A DNA stretch of 64,000 bases from contig NZ_CP081000.1 of NCBI RefSeq assembly GCF_019645875.1, forward strand, positions 1,364,001 to 1,428,000, given 5' to 3'. The notes under the pieces are model-generated. The model was not told the origin of the DNA. It saw only the letters and a list, made by a program, of their open reading frames with translations, and did not search any database. A program made the position numbers and the translations under genes. This DNA is from Mycolicibacterium senegalense. GTDB lineage: Bacteria; Actinomycetota; Actinomycetes; Mycobacteriales; Mycobacteriaceae. How positions within the stretch are numbered: the first letter of the stretch is position 1; every line of letters starts with the position of its first letter. Shown here in pieces: positions 9,724 through 19,010 of the stretch.

Positions 9724-9747
9724 ACAGACTCCTCCCGGGGCGGGTAC

Positions 9748-9761
9748 TTGACGGGTGTCAA
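9748..9761. promoter_or_regulatory. candidate operator upstream of the P450 gene
   Basis: TTGACGGGTGTCAA is a perfect 5-4-5 palindrome, 25 bp before the P450 start codon and 71 bp before the divergent esterase. Its size and symmetry fit a TetR-type repressor site. The binding protein is unknown. Confidence 0.4.
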
Positions 9762-9831
9762 CTACCACCATATGTGATCGCCGCCACGTAAGGGAGCTGA
9801 TTTTTCCGATCCGCCCCGTACGCTCGCAGCC

Positions 9832-11445
9832 ATGCGGTCGGGCCGTTGCGTCGTCGCGTTGCTGGCACTGCTGGCGATGCTGGTGGGAGGCTGTGCGCAA
9901 GGTGGCGGTCACGCGGTGACGCCGCCCCGGCCCGTCGATGGCGCGCCGGGGCGGGTCCAGGGGCCGGACCCGGCGGTGGTGCGCACGGCCGCCGGAACCC
10001 TGCGGGGCACAGTGGCATCCGACCATCGGCTGTTCGCCGGGATCCCGTATGCCGCGGCGCCGGTAGGTCCGTTGCGGTTCGCCGCACCGGCGCCCGCCCC
10101 GGGTTGGCCGGGGGAGCGCGACACCACCGCGCCGGGGCCACGCTGCGTGCAGGATCCGGATTCGGATCCCGAACGCGGAGCCAACACCGCGGAGGACTGC
10201 CTGAACCTCAACGTCTGGACGCCGCCGGTCTCTCAGGAGAAGCGCCCCGTGATGGTGTGGATTCACGGCGGCGCGTTCGCGGGCGGCAGCAGCGGTATCT
10301 ACGACGCGGCGCGTCTCTCCGCGCGTGGCGGCATCATCGTGGTCACCGTCAACTACCGGCTCGGCACCCTGGGGTTTCTCGCCCACCCCGCTCTGGGGGC
10401 CGGCGGCGATGTCGGCAACTACGGTCTGGCTGACCAGCAGGCAGCGCTGCGGTGGGTACGGGACAACATCGCCGATTTCGGCGGGGATCCCGAAAAGGTC
10501 ACCATCGCAGGGGAATCCGCCGGAGGGATGTCCGTCTGCGACCATCTGGTGTCACCAGGTTCGGCGGGCCTGTTCCATGCCGCGATCCTGATGAGCGCAC
10601 CATGTCAGGCGCAGGCCGGTCTGGCCGTCGCGACCGGCCGTTCACTCGACTACGCGGCCGCGGCCGGCTGCCCCGACCCGGTGACCGCCGCCGGTTGCCT
10701 GCGCGCCCTGCCGGTGGATGCGCTGCGAAAGCCGGTGTGGTACTTCAATATCGGAAGTGATCAGTTGACCGGTCCGGTCACAGACTCGGCAACTATTCCC
10801 CAGCCGCCGTTGGCGGCTTTCGGTGCCGGCCGCTCGGAAACCGTGCCGCTGCTCATCGGCACCACCCGCGATGAGTTCACCCTCTTCGTGGCGTTGCGCT
10901 ACCTGCGGCAAGGTCAGCGCTACGTCCCGGCGGACTACCCGCGGTTACTGTCCGAGACCTTCGGAGCCGATGCGGCAGCGGTCGGTGCGCACTACCCCGT
11001 CGACCGGTACGGCGGTGTGGCGCAGGCGTATTCGGCGGCCGTCACCGATGGCGCCTTTGCCTGCGTATCGGAACGAATGGCAGGGGAGCTGTCTCGCAGC
11101 GCGCCGGTCTACGCCTACGAGTTCAACGATCGCTCCGCCCCCGCGCCCGAGGTGATGCGAACGCTGCCTTTCCCGGTCGGGGCCAGCCACTCGTTGGAGC
11201 TTCGCTATCTGTTCGACGTCGGCGGGGCGCCGCCGTTGGACCCGGCCCAGCAACGGCTTTCCGACCAGATGATCGACTACTGGTGCGCTTTCGTGCGCAA
11301 CGGTGATCCCGCGGTCGACGGCCAGCCGGCGTGGCCGAAATTCGATGAAGGCCGAATGTCGTTGCAGCCGGACGGCAGTCGCGTCGACAATGTCTACGCG
11401 ACCGTGCATCAATGCTCGTTCTGGGCCGGGCTGAAGGAGAAATGA
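9832..11445 (+). CDS. secreted lipoprotein carboxylesterase, type B family
   Basis: 537 aa. The N-terminus is a lipoprotein signal (hydrophobic LLALLAMLVGGC, lipobox LVGGC). The body is a type-B carboxylesterase: early AGIPYAAAPVGPLRF, EDCLNLNVW, the oxyanion-hole HGGAF and the nucleophile elbow GESAGG with Ser229; the base His is probably in the GASHSLELRYLF segment. A -10-like TACGCT at 9819-9824 lies 7 nt before the ATG, so the mRNA is probably leaderless. It likely hydrolyses esters at the cell surface; the substrate is unknown. The stop overlaps the next gene as ATGA. Confidence 0.9.
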   Translation: MRSGRCVVALLALLAMLVGGCAQGGGHAVTPPRPVDGAPGRVQGPDPAVVRTAAGTLRGTVASDHRLFAGIPYAAAPVGPLRFAAPAPAPGWPGERDTTAPGPRCVQDPDSDPERGANTAEDCLNLNVWTPPVSQEKRPVMVWIHGGAFAGGSSGIYDAARLSARGGIIVVTVNYRLGTLGFLAHPALGAGGDVGNYGLADQQAALRWVRDNIADFGGDPEKVTIAGESAGGMSVCDHLVSPGSAGLFHAAILMSAPCQAQAGLAVATGRSLDYAAAAGCPDPVTAAGCLRALPVDALRKPVWYFNIGSDQLTGPVTDSATIPQPPLAAFGAGRSETVPLLIGTTRDEFTLFVALRYLRQGQRYVPADYPRLLSETFGADAAAVGAHYPVDRYGGVAQAYSAAVTDGAFACVSERMAGELSRSAPVYAYEFNDRSAPAPEVMRTLPFPVGASHSLELRYLFDVGGAPPLDPAQQRLSDQMIDYWCAFVRNGDPAVDGQPAWPKFDEGRMSLQPDGSRVDNVYATVHQCSFWAGLKEK

Positions 11446-11804
11446 ACTCGATGGCGACACCGGATCCGCAGGCCTTCGCGCAAGAGTGGGTGAGTGCGTG
11501 GAACGCGCACGACGTGGACGCGGTGCTGGCTCATTTCCACGACGACGTGGTGTTCAGCTCACCGGTGGCGGCGCGGCTCTTCCCGGAGAGCGGGGGCGTG
11601 GTGCGCGGCAAGGACGCGTTACGTCACTACTGGACGACGGCCCTGCCGAGCATGCCGGATCTGCACTTCGAGGTCGTCGGTGTCTACCGCGGTGAATCGG
11701 CCCTGGTCATCCATTACCGCAACCAGAAGGGCGGCCTGGTCAACGAGGTGCTGCTCTTCGACGGCGATCTGGTGCGCGAAGGTCACGGCACCTATCTGGA
11801 CTAG
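11442..11804 (+). CDS. NTF2-like (SnoaL-type) small protein
   Basis: 120 aa. The pattern FAQEWVSAWNAHDVDAVLAHF followed by DDVVFSSPVA, a KDALRHYW segment and a C-terminal beta sheet is that of the SnoaL/NTF2-like cone fold. Such proteins may be isomerases, hydrolases or ligand binders, so no reaction is assigned. ATG 11442 has GGAG upstream and overlaps the esterase stop by 4 nt, so the two are co-translated. A second ATG at 11451 would be 3 residues shorter. Confidence 0.78.
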   Translation: MNSMATPDPQAFAQEWVSAWNAHDVDAVLAHFHDDVVFSSPVAARLFPESGGVVRGKDALRHYWTTALPSMPDLHFEVVGVYRGESALVIHYRNQKGGLVNEVLLFDGDLVREGHGTYLD

Positions 11805-11819
11805 CGCCGACGATCCGCC

Positions 11820-12293
11820 TCAGACTGGCGTCACCCAGGTGGTGATGTCGGCGTGCACCACTTCGACACCATGGCGGTCGGTGATGCTCACCGGAACCAC
11901 GATGTCAGTTCCTTGTGTGACGGCACCGAAATCCGGCGGATCGAGCTCGGCCCTGGCCCGCAGCGAGGTGGTGGCTTTGGCCAGGTACTGCACATTCATG
12001 GCTTTTGGGATCCAGCGGTGCGTCGTGGGCACGGTGGCCTCCATGAGCATGCCCATCGACATCTCGGCGGCGTTGCATGACGCGATCGCGTGCACGGTGT
12101 GCAGGTGGTTGTAGACGTAGAACCATTTCGGCACGGTCACCTCGGCCAGGCCGGGTTCCATGCGTACGACGTGGGGCAGGATCGATGCGAAATACGGCAC
12201 CCGGGCCATGGCGGCGGCCGAGAACGCCCAGCTGCCGCCGGGGAGTGGTGACATCTTCTTCCAGGCGCGATACGTGGGGCTGGGCTGCGTCAT
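11820..12293 (-). CDS. hotdog-fold protein, DUF4442-like
   Basis: 157 aa starting MTQPSPTYRAWKKM. The segment VYNHLHTVHAIASCNAAEM with a following basic AMNVQYLAKATT strand resembles thioesterase-superfamily DUF4442 proteins, where the N-x-x-x-T-x-H region lines the active site. A catalytic role on acyl-CoA is an inference. The start is set at ATG 12293; an open extension of 38 codons runs through a palindromic operator-like site and into the dispersed repeat, so I reject it. Convergent with the NTF2-like gene (15 nt apart). Confidence 0.75.
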   Translation of the reverse strand: MTQPSPTYRAWKKMSPLPGGSWAFSAAAMARVPYFASILPHVVRMEPGLAEVTVPKWFYVYNHLHTVHAIASCNAAEMSMGMLMEATVPTTHRWIPKAMNVQYLAKATTSLRARAELDPPDFGAVTQGTDIVVPVSITDRHGVEVVHADITTWVTPV

Positions 12294-12303
12294 GCGCCAT
12301 ACC

Positions 12304-12317
12304 TTACTCAAAAGTAA
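12304..12317. promoter_or_regulatory. candidate operator upstream of the hotdog protein gene
   Basis: TTACTCAAAAGTAA is a perfect 5-4-5 palindrome 11 bp upstream of the start at 12293. AT-rich palindromes of this kind stand out in such high-GC DNA and are typical TetR-family targets. The regulator is not identifiable here. Confidence 0.4.
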
Positions 12318-12351
12318 GTTCCGGGCCCCCGGTGCCGCCGCATCACGACCG

Positions 12352-12413
12352 CCGCGTGTGAAGCGCTGTGGCGGTCGAAAGCGCGAATTTTCGCCATAGC
12401 GCTTCATACGCGG
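12352..12413. repeat. dispersed palindromic repeat, copy 1
   Basis: Two 23-nt arms, 12352-12374 and 12391-12413, are inverted copies of each other (20 of 23 matches) around a 16-nt loop. The conserved core reads GTGAAGCGCT on one arm and AGCGCTTCATACGCGG on the other. A second copy with the same arms occurs at 50580-50640. Both are in intergenic DNA. Confidence 0.75.
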
Positions 12414-12472
12414 AGCTCATGGGTGGGAAGATGGGCGCGGCCGTGCGGCTCCCTAGCTGCTCGATCGCAGAT

Positions 12473-12501
12473 TTGGAGCATGCCCGGATCTAAGGCATAC
12501 T
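12473..12501 (+). promoter_or_regulatory. SigA-type promoter of the S10 operon
   Basis: TTGGAG at 12473-12478 and CATACT at 12496-12501 are separated by 17 nt. Four nt after the -10 box begins GGGTTGCCTTG, which recurs at exactly the same place in the rplN promoter at 41638. This twin arrangement makes the assignment stronger than either box alone. Confidence 0.72.
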
Positions 12502-12784
12502 GTTCGGGTTGCCTTGCGCCGGGTATTCCTGGCCGGGCATACGACCGGCGCCCCCACGGGCGCATCCGGTCCCAACACTAGATCGCGACTGAATTTCAGG
12601 GCGAGCAAGTGTGCGCGAGGGCGACACGCCCGACCGCGGGGGTCGGTGGACCACAGACAGGTAAACAGCGGCGGCAATACTCGGCGCATCCGCGCCGGGG
12701 CACCAGGCCCGACGGGTTTCGATGGGGTAATCCCATCAAGCTTCGATACGGCCGGCCGATGAACGAAGTAGAGGTAGGAGAAGC
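12502..12784 (+). promoter_or_regulatory. long 5' leader of the S10 operon
   Basis: About 275 nt separate the inferred transcription start from the rpsJ GTG. No gene is visible here. A perfect 6-bp hairpin with a 5-nt loop (GATGGG, loop GTAAT, CCCATC) sits at 12721-12737. The ribosome site GTAGGAGAA just precedes the rpsJ start. In enterobacteria the S10 leader is the target of L4 feedback control; whether this leader works that way is unknown. Confidence 0.55.
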
Positions 12785-13090
12785 GTGGCGGGACAGAAGA
12801 TCCGCATCAGGCTCAAGGCCTACGACCATGAGGCCATTGATGCCTCGGCGCGCAAGATCGTCGAAACGGTCACCCGTACCGGTGCCAGCGTGGTGGGCCC
12901 CGTGCCGCTGCCGACCGAGAAGAACGTGTACTGCGTCATCCGGTCGCCGCACAAGTACAAGGACTCGCGGGAGCATTTCGAAATGCGCACCCACAAGCGA
13001 CTGATCGACATCCTCGACCCGACGCCGAAGACGGTTGACGCGCTCATGCGCATCGACCTGCCGGCCAGTGTCGACGTCAACATCCAGTAG
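12785..13090 (+). CDS. rpsJ: 30S ribosomal protein S10
   Basis: 101 aa, GTG start. The sequence [15 protein letters not shown], the [20 protein letters not shown] loop and the end PASVDVNIQ are those of actinobacterial S10 (NusE), which also takes part in antitermination with NusB. First gene of the S10 operon, with GGAG upstream and a long leader. Confidence 0.99.
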
Positions 13091-13104
13091 GAGACCCGAG
13101 AAAA

Positions 13105-13755
13105 ATGGCTAGAAAAGGCATTTTGGGCACCAAGCTGGGCATGACGCAGGTGTTCGATGAGAACAACAAAGTCGTCCCGGTGACGGTCGTGAAGGCCGGC
13201 CCCAACGTGGTGACCCTTATCCGTACCCCCGAGCGCGACGGCTACAGCGCCGTGCAGCTCGCCTATGGCGAGATCAGCCCGCGCAAGGTCAACAAGCCCG
13301 TCACCGGTCAGTACGCCGCCGCGGGTGTCAACCCGCGCCGCCACCTGGCTGAGCTCCGGGTCGACGAGGCCGCTGCCGCCGAGTACGAGGTGGGCCAGGA
13401 GCTGACCGCCGAGATCTTCGCCGACGGTGCTTACGTCGACGTGACCGGCACCAGCAAGGGCAAGGGCTTCGCCGGCACCATGAAGCGTCACGGCTTCGCC
13501 GGTCAGGGCGCCGCTCACGGTGCGCAGGCGGTGCACCGTCGTCCCGGCTCCATCGGTGGCTGCGCCACCCCGGGCCGCGTGTTCAAGGGCACCCGGATGT
13601 CGGGCCGTATGGGCAACGACCGGGTGACCACGCAGAACCTCAAGGTTCACAAGGTCGATGCCGAGAACGGCGTGCTGTTGATCAAGGGCGCCATCCCCGG
13701 ACGCAACGGTGGTCTGGTGGTTGTCCGCAGCGCAATCAAGCGAGGCGAGAAGTAA
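13105..13755 (+). CDS. rplC: 50S ribosomal protein L3
   Basis: 216 aa. Begins [19 protein letters not shown] and contains the conserved [14 protein letters not shown] and [20 protein letters not shown] stretches of the loop that reaches the peptidyl-transferase centre. Its stop codon shares one base with the rplD start (TAATG). Confidence 0.99.
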   Translation: MARKGILGTKLGMTQVFDENNKVVPVTVVKAGPNVVTLIRTPERDGYSAVQLAYGEISPRKVNKPVTGQYAAAGVNPRRHLAELRVDEAAAAEYEVGQELTAEIFADGAYVDVTGTSKGKGFAGTMKRHGFAGQGAAHGAQAVHRRPGSIGGCATPGRVFKGTRMSGRMGNDRVTTQNLKVHKVDAENGVLLIKGAIPGRNGGLVVVRSAIKRGEK

Positions 13756-14402
13756 TGACTTTGAAGATTGACGTCAAGACTCCGGCCGGCAAGAAGGACG
13801 GTTCCATCGAACTGCCCGCCGCGCTGTTCGACGTCGAGCCCAACATCGCTCTGATGCACCAGGTCGTCAACGCTCAGTTGGCTGCCAAGCGCCAGGGCAC
13901 CCACTCGACGAAGACCCGCGGTGAGGTCTCCGGTGGCGGCAAGAAGCCGTACCGGCAGAAGGGCACCGGCCGGGCGCGTCAGGGTTCGACCCGTGCACCG
14001 CAGTTCACCGGTGGCGGTATCGTCCACGGCCCGCAGCCGCGCGACTACAGCCAGCGGACCCCGAAGAAGATGATCGCCGCTGCCCTGCGCGGTGCGCTCT
14101 CGGATCGGGCCCGCAACGAGCGGATCCACGCGATCACCGAGCTGATCGAGGGCCAGACCCCGTCGACCAAGAGCGCCAAGGCGTTCCTGGGCTCCCTGAC
14201 GGACAACAAGAAGGTCCTGGTCGTGATCGGCCGCACCGACGAGGTCGGCGCCCGCAGCGTTCGCAACCTGCCTGGTGTGCACGTGATCTCGCCGGATCAG
14301 CTGAACACCTACGACGTGCTCAACGCTGACGACGTGGTGTTCTCGGTCGAGGCCCTGAACGCCTACATCTCGGCGAATACCAAAGAAGGAGCGTCGGTCT
14401 GA
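13755..14402 (+). CDS. rplD: 50S ribosomal protein L4
   Basis: 215 aa. The conserved basic loop [20 protein letters not shown] lines the peptide exit tunnel. In other bacteria L4 is the feedback regulator of its operon, which is relevant to the long leader upstream of rpsJ. Stop and the rplW start overlap (TGATG). Confidence 0.99.
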   Translation: MTLKIDVKTPAGKKDGSIELPAALFDVEPNIALMHQVVNAQLAAKRQGTHSTKTRGEVSGGGKKPYRQKGTGRARQGSTRAPQFTGGGIVHGPQPRDYSQRTPKKMIAAALRGALSDRARNERIHAITELIEGQTPSTKSAKAFLGSLTDNKKVLVVIGRTDEVGARSVRNLPGVHVISPDQLNTYDVLNADDVVFSVEALNAYISANTKEGASV

Positions 14403-14704
14403 TGGCAACGATTACAGACCCCCGCGACATCATCCTGGCCCCGGTCATCTCGGAGAAGTCGTACGGGCTGATCGAGGACAACGTGTACACGTTCATCGTG
14501 CACCCGGACTCCAACAAGACGCAGATCAAGATCGCTATCGAGAAGATCTTCGACGTCAAGGTGAGCTCGGTGAACACCGCCAACCGGCAGGGTAAGCGCA
14601 AGCGCACCCGCTCGGGCTTCGGCAAGCGCAAGGACACCAAGCGCGCCATCGTGACCCTGGCCGCCGGCAGCAAGCCGATCGAACTGTTCGGAGCCTCGGC
14701 CTAA
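14402..14704 (+). CDS. rplW: 50S ribosomal protein L23
   Basis: 100 aa. Contains the family core [18 protein letters not shown], then [16 protein letters not shown] and the basic loop [22 protein letters not shown]23 lines the tunnel exit and docks trigger factor and SRP. Confidence 0.99.
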   Translation: MATITDPRDIILAPVISEKSYGLIEDNVYTFIVHPDSNKTQIKIAIEKIFDVKVSSVNTANRQGKRKRTRSGFGKRKDTKRAIVTLAAGSKPIELFGASA

Positions 14705-14732
14705 GGCCGGGAACTAAGAGGATTTAACTGAT

Positions 14733-15569
14733 ATGGGAATTCGCAAGTACAAGCCGACGACCCCGGGTCGTCGCGGTGCCAGCGTCTCCGATTTCGCCGA
14801 GATCACTCGTTCGACTCCGGAGAAATCGCTGATTCGCCCGCTGCACGGCAAGGGTGGACGTAACGCCCACGGCCGCATCACCACCCGTCACAAGGGTGGC
14901 GGGCACAAGCGTGCCTACCGCGTCATCGACTTCCGTCGCCATGACAAGGACGGCGTCAACGCCAAGGTCGCGCACATCGAGTACGACCCCAACCGCACCG
15001 CGAACATCGCGCTGCTGCACTTTCTGGACGGCGAGAAGCGCTACATCATCGCGCCCCAGGGCATCAAGCAGGGCGACGTGATCGAGTCGGGTGCCAACGC
15101 CGACATCAAGCCGGGCAACAACCTGCCGCTGCGCAACATCCCCGCCGGCACCGTGATCCACGCTGTGGAGCTGCGGCCCGGTGGCGGCGCCAAGCTGGCC
15201 CGCTCGGCCGGCGTGAGCATCCAGCTGCTGGGTAAGGAAGGCACCTACGCCTCGCTGCGTATGCCCTCCGGTGAGATCCGTCGCGTCGACGTGCGCTGCC
15301 GCGCCACCGTCGGCGAGGTGGGCAACGCCGAGCAGGCCAACATCAACTGGGGCAAGGCCGGCCGTATGCGGTGGAAGGGCAAGCGCCCGACCGTCCGTGG
15401 TGTCGTGATGAACCCGGTTGACCACCCGCACGGTGGTGGTGAAGGCAAGACCTCCGGTGGCCGTCACCCGGTCAGCCCGTGGGGCAAGCCCGAGGGCCGC
15501 ACCCGCAAGCCCAACAAGCCGAGCGACAAGCTCATCGTCCGTCGCCGGCGCACCGGCAAGAAGCGCTAG
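14733..15569 (+). CDS. rplB: 50S ribosomal protein L2
   Basis: 278 aa. Begins [14 protein letters not shown] and holds the conserved C-terminal [14 protein letters not shown] loop, with the His near the peptidyl-transferase centre. Normal length for the family. A GAGG ribosome site lies in the 28-nt gap after rplW. Confidence 0.99.
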   Translation: MGIRKYKPTTPGRRGASVSDFAEITRSTPEKSLIRPLHGKGGRNAHGRITTRHKGGGHKRAYRVIDFRRHDKDGVNAKVAHIEYDPNRTANIALLHFLDGEKRYIIAPQGIKQGDVIESGANADIKPGNNLPLRNIPAGTVIHAVELRPGGGAKLARSAGVSIQLLGKEGTYASLRMPSGEIRRVDVRCRATVGEVGNAEQANINWGKAGRMRWKGKRPTVRGVVMNPVDHPHGGGEGKTSGGRHPVSPWGKPEGRTRKPNKPSDKLIVRRRRTGKKR

Positions 15570-15590
15570 GCCGCGGAAGGAGTAGCAGCG

Positions 15591-15868
15591 ATGCCTCGTA
15601 GTCTTAAAAAGGGTCCGTTCGTCGACGACCATCTGCTCAAGAAGGTCGACGTCCAGAACGAGAAGAACACCAAGCAGGTCATCAAGACCTGGTCGCGTCG
15701 GTCGACCATCCTCCCCGACTTCATCGGGCACACCTTTGCGGTGCATGACGGCCGCAAGCATGTCCCGGTGTTCGTCACCGAGGCGATGGTCGGGCACAAG
15801 CTCGGCGAGTTCGCCCCGACGCGCACCTTCAAGGGTCACATCAAGGACGACCGGAAGAGCAAGCGTCG

Positions 15869-15872
<4 letters not shown>
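15591..15872 (+). CDS. rpsS: 30S ribosomal protein S19
   Basis: 93 aa. [18 protein letters not shown] and [21 protein letters not shown] are invariant S19 features. Its end overlaps rplV by 4 nt (ATGA). Confidence 0.99.
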
Positions 15873-17166
<1,294 letters not shown>

Positions 17167-17168
17167 TC

Positions 17169-17585
17169 ATGCTGATTCCCCGCAAGGTCAAGCACCGCAA
17201 GCAGCATCACCCACGGCAGCGTGGCATCGCCAGCGGTGGCACGTCCGTGAGCTTCGGTGATTACGGCATCCAGGCCCTGGGCCACGCCTACATCACCAAC
17301 CGGCAGATCGAGTCCGCTCGTATCGCCATCAACCGGCACATCAAGCGTGGCGGCAAGGTCTGGATCAACATCTTCCCGGACCGCCCGCTGACCAAGAAGC
17401 CCGCCGAGACCCGCATGGGTTCCGGTAAGGGTTCGCCGGAGTGGTGGGTCGCCAACGTCAAGCCGGGCCGCATTTTGTTCGAGATCAGCTACCCCGACGA
17501 GAAGATCGCCAAGGAAGCACTGACTCGCGCAATCCACAAGCTGCCGATCAAGGCACGCATCGTGAGTCGAGAGGAGCAGTTCTGA
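17169..17585 (+). CDS. rplP: 50S ribosomal protein L16
   Basis: 138 aa. Begins [19 protein letters not shown]; the [19 protein letters not shown] stretch carries the conserved Arg near the A-site tRNA. Shares its last base with the rpmC start. Confidence 0.99.
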   Translation: MLIPRKVKHRKQHHPRQRGIASGGTSVSFGDYGIQALGHAYITNRQIESARIAINRHIKRGGKVWINIFPDRPLTKKPAETRMGSGKGSPEWWVANVKPGRILFEISYPDEKIAKEALTRAIHKLPIKARIVSREEQF

Positions 17586-17818
17586 TGGCAGTGGGAACTA
17601 CGCCTGGTGAACTGCGCGAACTGTCCGACACCGAGTTGACGGACAAGCTGCGCGAGTCGAAGGAAGAGCTGTTCAACCTGCGCTTCCAGATGGCAACCGG
17701 TCAGCTGGCCAACAACCGCCGGCTGCGCACTGTGCGCCAGGAGATCGCACGGGTTTACACCGTGCTGCGTGAACGTGAGTTGGGTCTGGCTTCCGGGCCC
17801 GGAGGTGAGGAAAGCTAA
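17585..17818 (+). CDS. rpmC: 50S ribosomal protein L29
   Basis: 77 aa. Coiled two-helix protein with the [19 protein letters not shown] signature. ATG 17585 overlaps the rplP stop; the open frame extends upstream but only as an overlap with rplP. Confidence 0.97.
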   Translation: MAVGTTPGELRELSDTELTDKLRESKEELFNLRFQMATGQLANNRRLRTVRQEIARVYTVLRERELGLASGPGGEES

Positions 17819-18114
17819 TGGCGGAGACTAAGGGCCCCAAGCACACTCCGCGCACCGAGCAGGCCCGAGGCCGTCGCAAGACCGCCATCGGCTACGTGGT
17901 GAGCGACAAGATGCAGAAGACCATCGTGGTCGAGCTGGAAGATCGTAAGAGCCACCCGCTCTACGGCAAGATCATCCGGACCACCAAGAAGGTCAAGGCG
18001 CACGACGAGAACGGTGATGCCGGCATCGGCGACCGCGTCTCGCTGATGGAGACCCGGCCCATGTCGGCCTCCAAGCGCTGGCGCCTGGTCGAGGTGTTGG
18101 AAAAAGCGAAGTAG
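17818..18114 (+). CDS. rpsQ: 30S ribosomal protein S17
   Basis: 98 aa. After a mycobacterial N-terminal extension rich in basic residues, the core [20 protein letters not shown] and the [21 protein letters not shown] end identify S17. Last gene of the first ribosomal block; a strong terminator follows 62 nt downstream. Confidence 0.98.
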   Translation: MAETKGPKHTPRTEQARGRRKTAIGYVVSDKMQKTIVVELEDRKSHPLYGKIIRTTKKVKAHDENGDAGIGDRVSLMETRPMSASKRWRLVEVLEKAK

Positions 18115-18176
18115 CGAAGGCTTCGTCTCTCTTTTCCGCGCGAACAGTCCCCCGCAAGCGGGAGGTACCCCCAGCG

Positions 18177-18210
18177 AAAACCCCCAAAACTCTCGGGTTT
18201 TGGGGGTTTT
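18177..18210. terminator. bidirectional rho-independent-like terminator after rpsQ
   Basis: A perfect 14-bp stem (AAAACCCCCAAAAC at 18177-18190 with its complement at 18197-18210) closes a 6-nt loop and ends in T runs on both strands. It lies between convergent genes and should stop transcription from both. Its design is almost the same as the terminator after rplO. Confidence 0.9.
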
Positions 18211-18225
18211 CACATTTGTTTGCCA

Positions 18226-18876
18226 TCAATTGGCGGGCGGCATGAGAACCGTGTCGATGAGGTAGACGGTCGCGTTGGCGGTGTGGACTCCGCCGCAGAC
18301 CACTGATGCGTCGTTGACTTTCAGCGCGTCGCCCGAGCCGGTCACCGTCACGGATGCGCCCTGCACGGTCGGGTGCGTGCCGACGACCTTGGCCGGGCTG
18401 GCCCGCCCGGCAACCACGTGATAGGTCAGGATCTTGGTCAACATCGCGGAGTCCGTCTTCAGGACCTCGATGGTGGCCGGGTCGATCTTGGCGAAGGCGT
18501 CGTCGGTGGGCGCGAATACCGTGAACTCACCTCCGTTGAGGGTGTCCACCAGGTTCACGTTCGGATTCAGCTTCCCGGACAGCGCCGCGGTCAGGGTGCT
18601 CAGCAGCGGGTTGTTCGACGCAGCGACGGTGACCGGATCCTGTGCCATCCCGACCACCGACCCGGGGCCCGACGGCACCTTCTGGGCGTAGGCCGCGCAA
18701 CCGGGGCCCACCAGGTCTGATGCCGGATCGCCGGCCATCGTTGCCGCGGGCGCACTGGTGACCGCCGGGGTGCCCGGTGCCGATCGTGCGGTGTCGTTCG
18801 AGCAGGCGGGCAGCGCGAACAGTGCTGCGGCGGCCATCCCTGCCACCGCGGCCGTCTTGTACTGAAGGATCAACAT
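18226..18876 (-). CDS. Mpt83-like fasciclin-domain lipoprotein
   Basis: 216 aa. Lipoprotein signal with hydrophobic [17 protein letters not shown] and lipobox LPAC, an Ala/Pro/Thr linker, then a single FAS1 domain ([60 protein letters not shown]). This is the Mpt83/Mpt70 architecture of cell-surface adhesins or antigens. The start ATG 18876 has GGGAG upstream; the longer open frame crosses the promoter. It is divergent from dipZ, its neighbour also in M. tuberculosis, and both have a SigK-type promoter. Confidence 0.9.
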   Translation of the reverse strand: MLILQYKTAAVAGMAAAALFALPACSNDTARSAPGTPAVTSAPAATMAGDPASDLVGPGCAAYAQKVPSGPGSVVGMAQDPVTVAASNNPLLSTLTAALSGKLNPNVNLVDTLNGGEFTVFAPTDDAFAKIDPATIEVLKTDSAMLTKILTYHVVAGRASPAKVVGTHPTVQGASVTVTGSGDALKVNDASVVCGGVHTANATVYLIDTVLMPPAN

Positions 18877-18932
18877 TTTCCGACTCCCTGTAGGTGATTG
18901 ACGGTGACCGCCGTCACTTTCTCGGTCAGTGG

Positions 18933-18962
18933 GTATTCGGAGCGGGGACGGATCCGGATTGG
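18933..18962 (-). promoter_or_regulatory. SigK-type promoter of the fasciclin lipoprotein gene
   Basis: Reading leftward, CCAATCC (18962-18956) and CCGAATAC (18940-18933) are 15 nt apart. The facing dipZ promoter has the identical boxes and identical spacing. This matches what is known of SigK promoters (CCATCC-like -35, CGAAT-containing -10). Confidence 0.75.
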
Positions 18963-18974
18963 ATTTGATCCGCA

Positions 18975-19004
18975 CCAATCCGGCAGGGCGTCGGTACCGA
19001 ATAC
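18975..19004 (+). promoter_or_regulatory. SigK-type promoter of dipZ
   Basis: CCAATCC at 18975-18981 and CCGAATAC at 18997-19004, spacer 15 nt. The -10 box ends 6 nt before the dipZ ATG, so transcription should begin at or next to the start codon and the message is probably leaderless. Confidence 0.75.
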
Positions 19005-19010
19005 CCGGGC

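Noticed and set aside
12453..12784. Small open frames in the S10 leader (78-132 aa)
   Set aside because: Random-like Arg-rich sequence on both strands; the region is better explained as promoter and leader.
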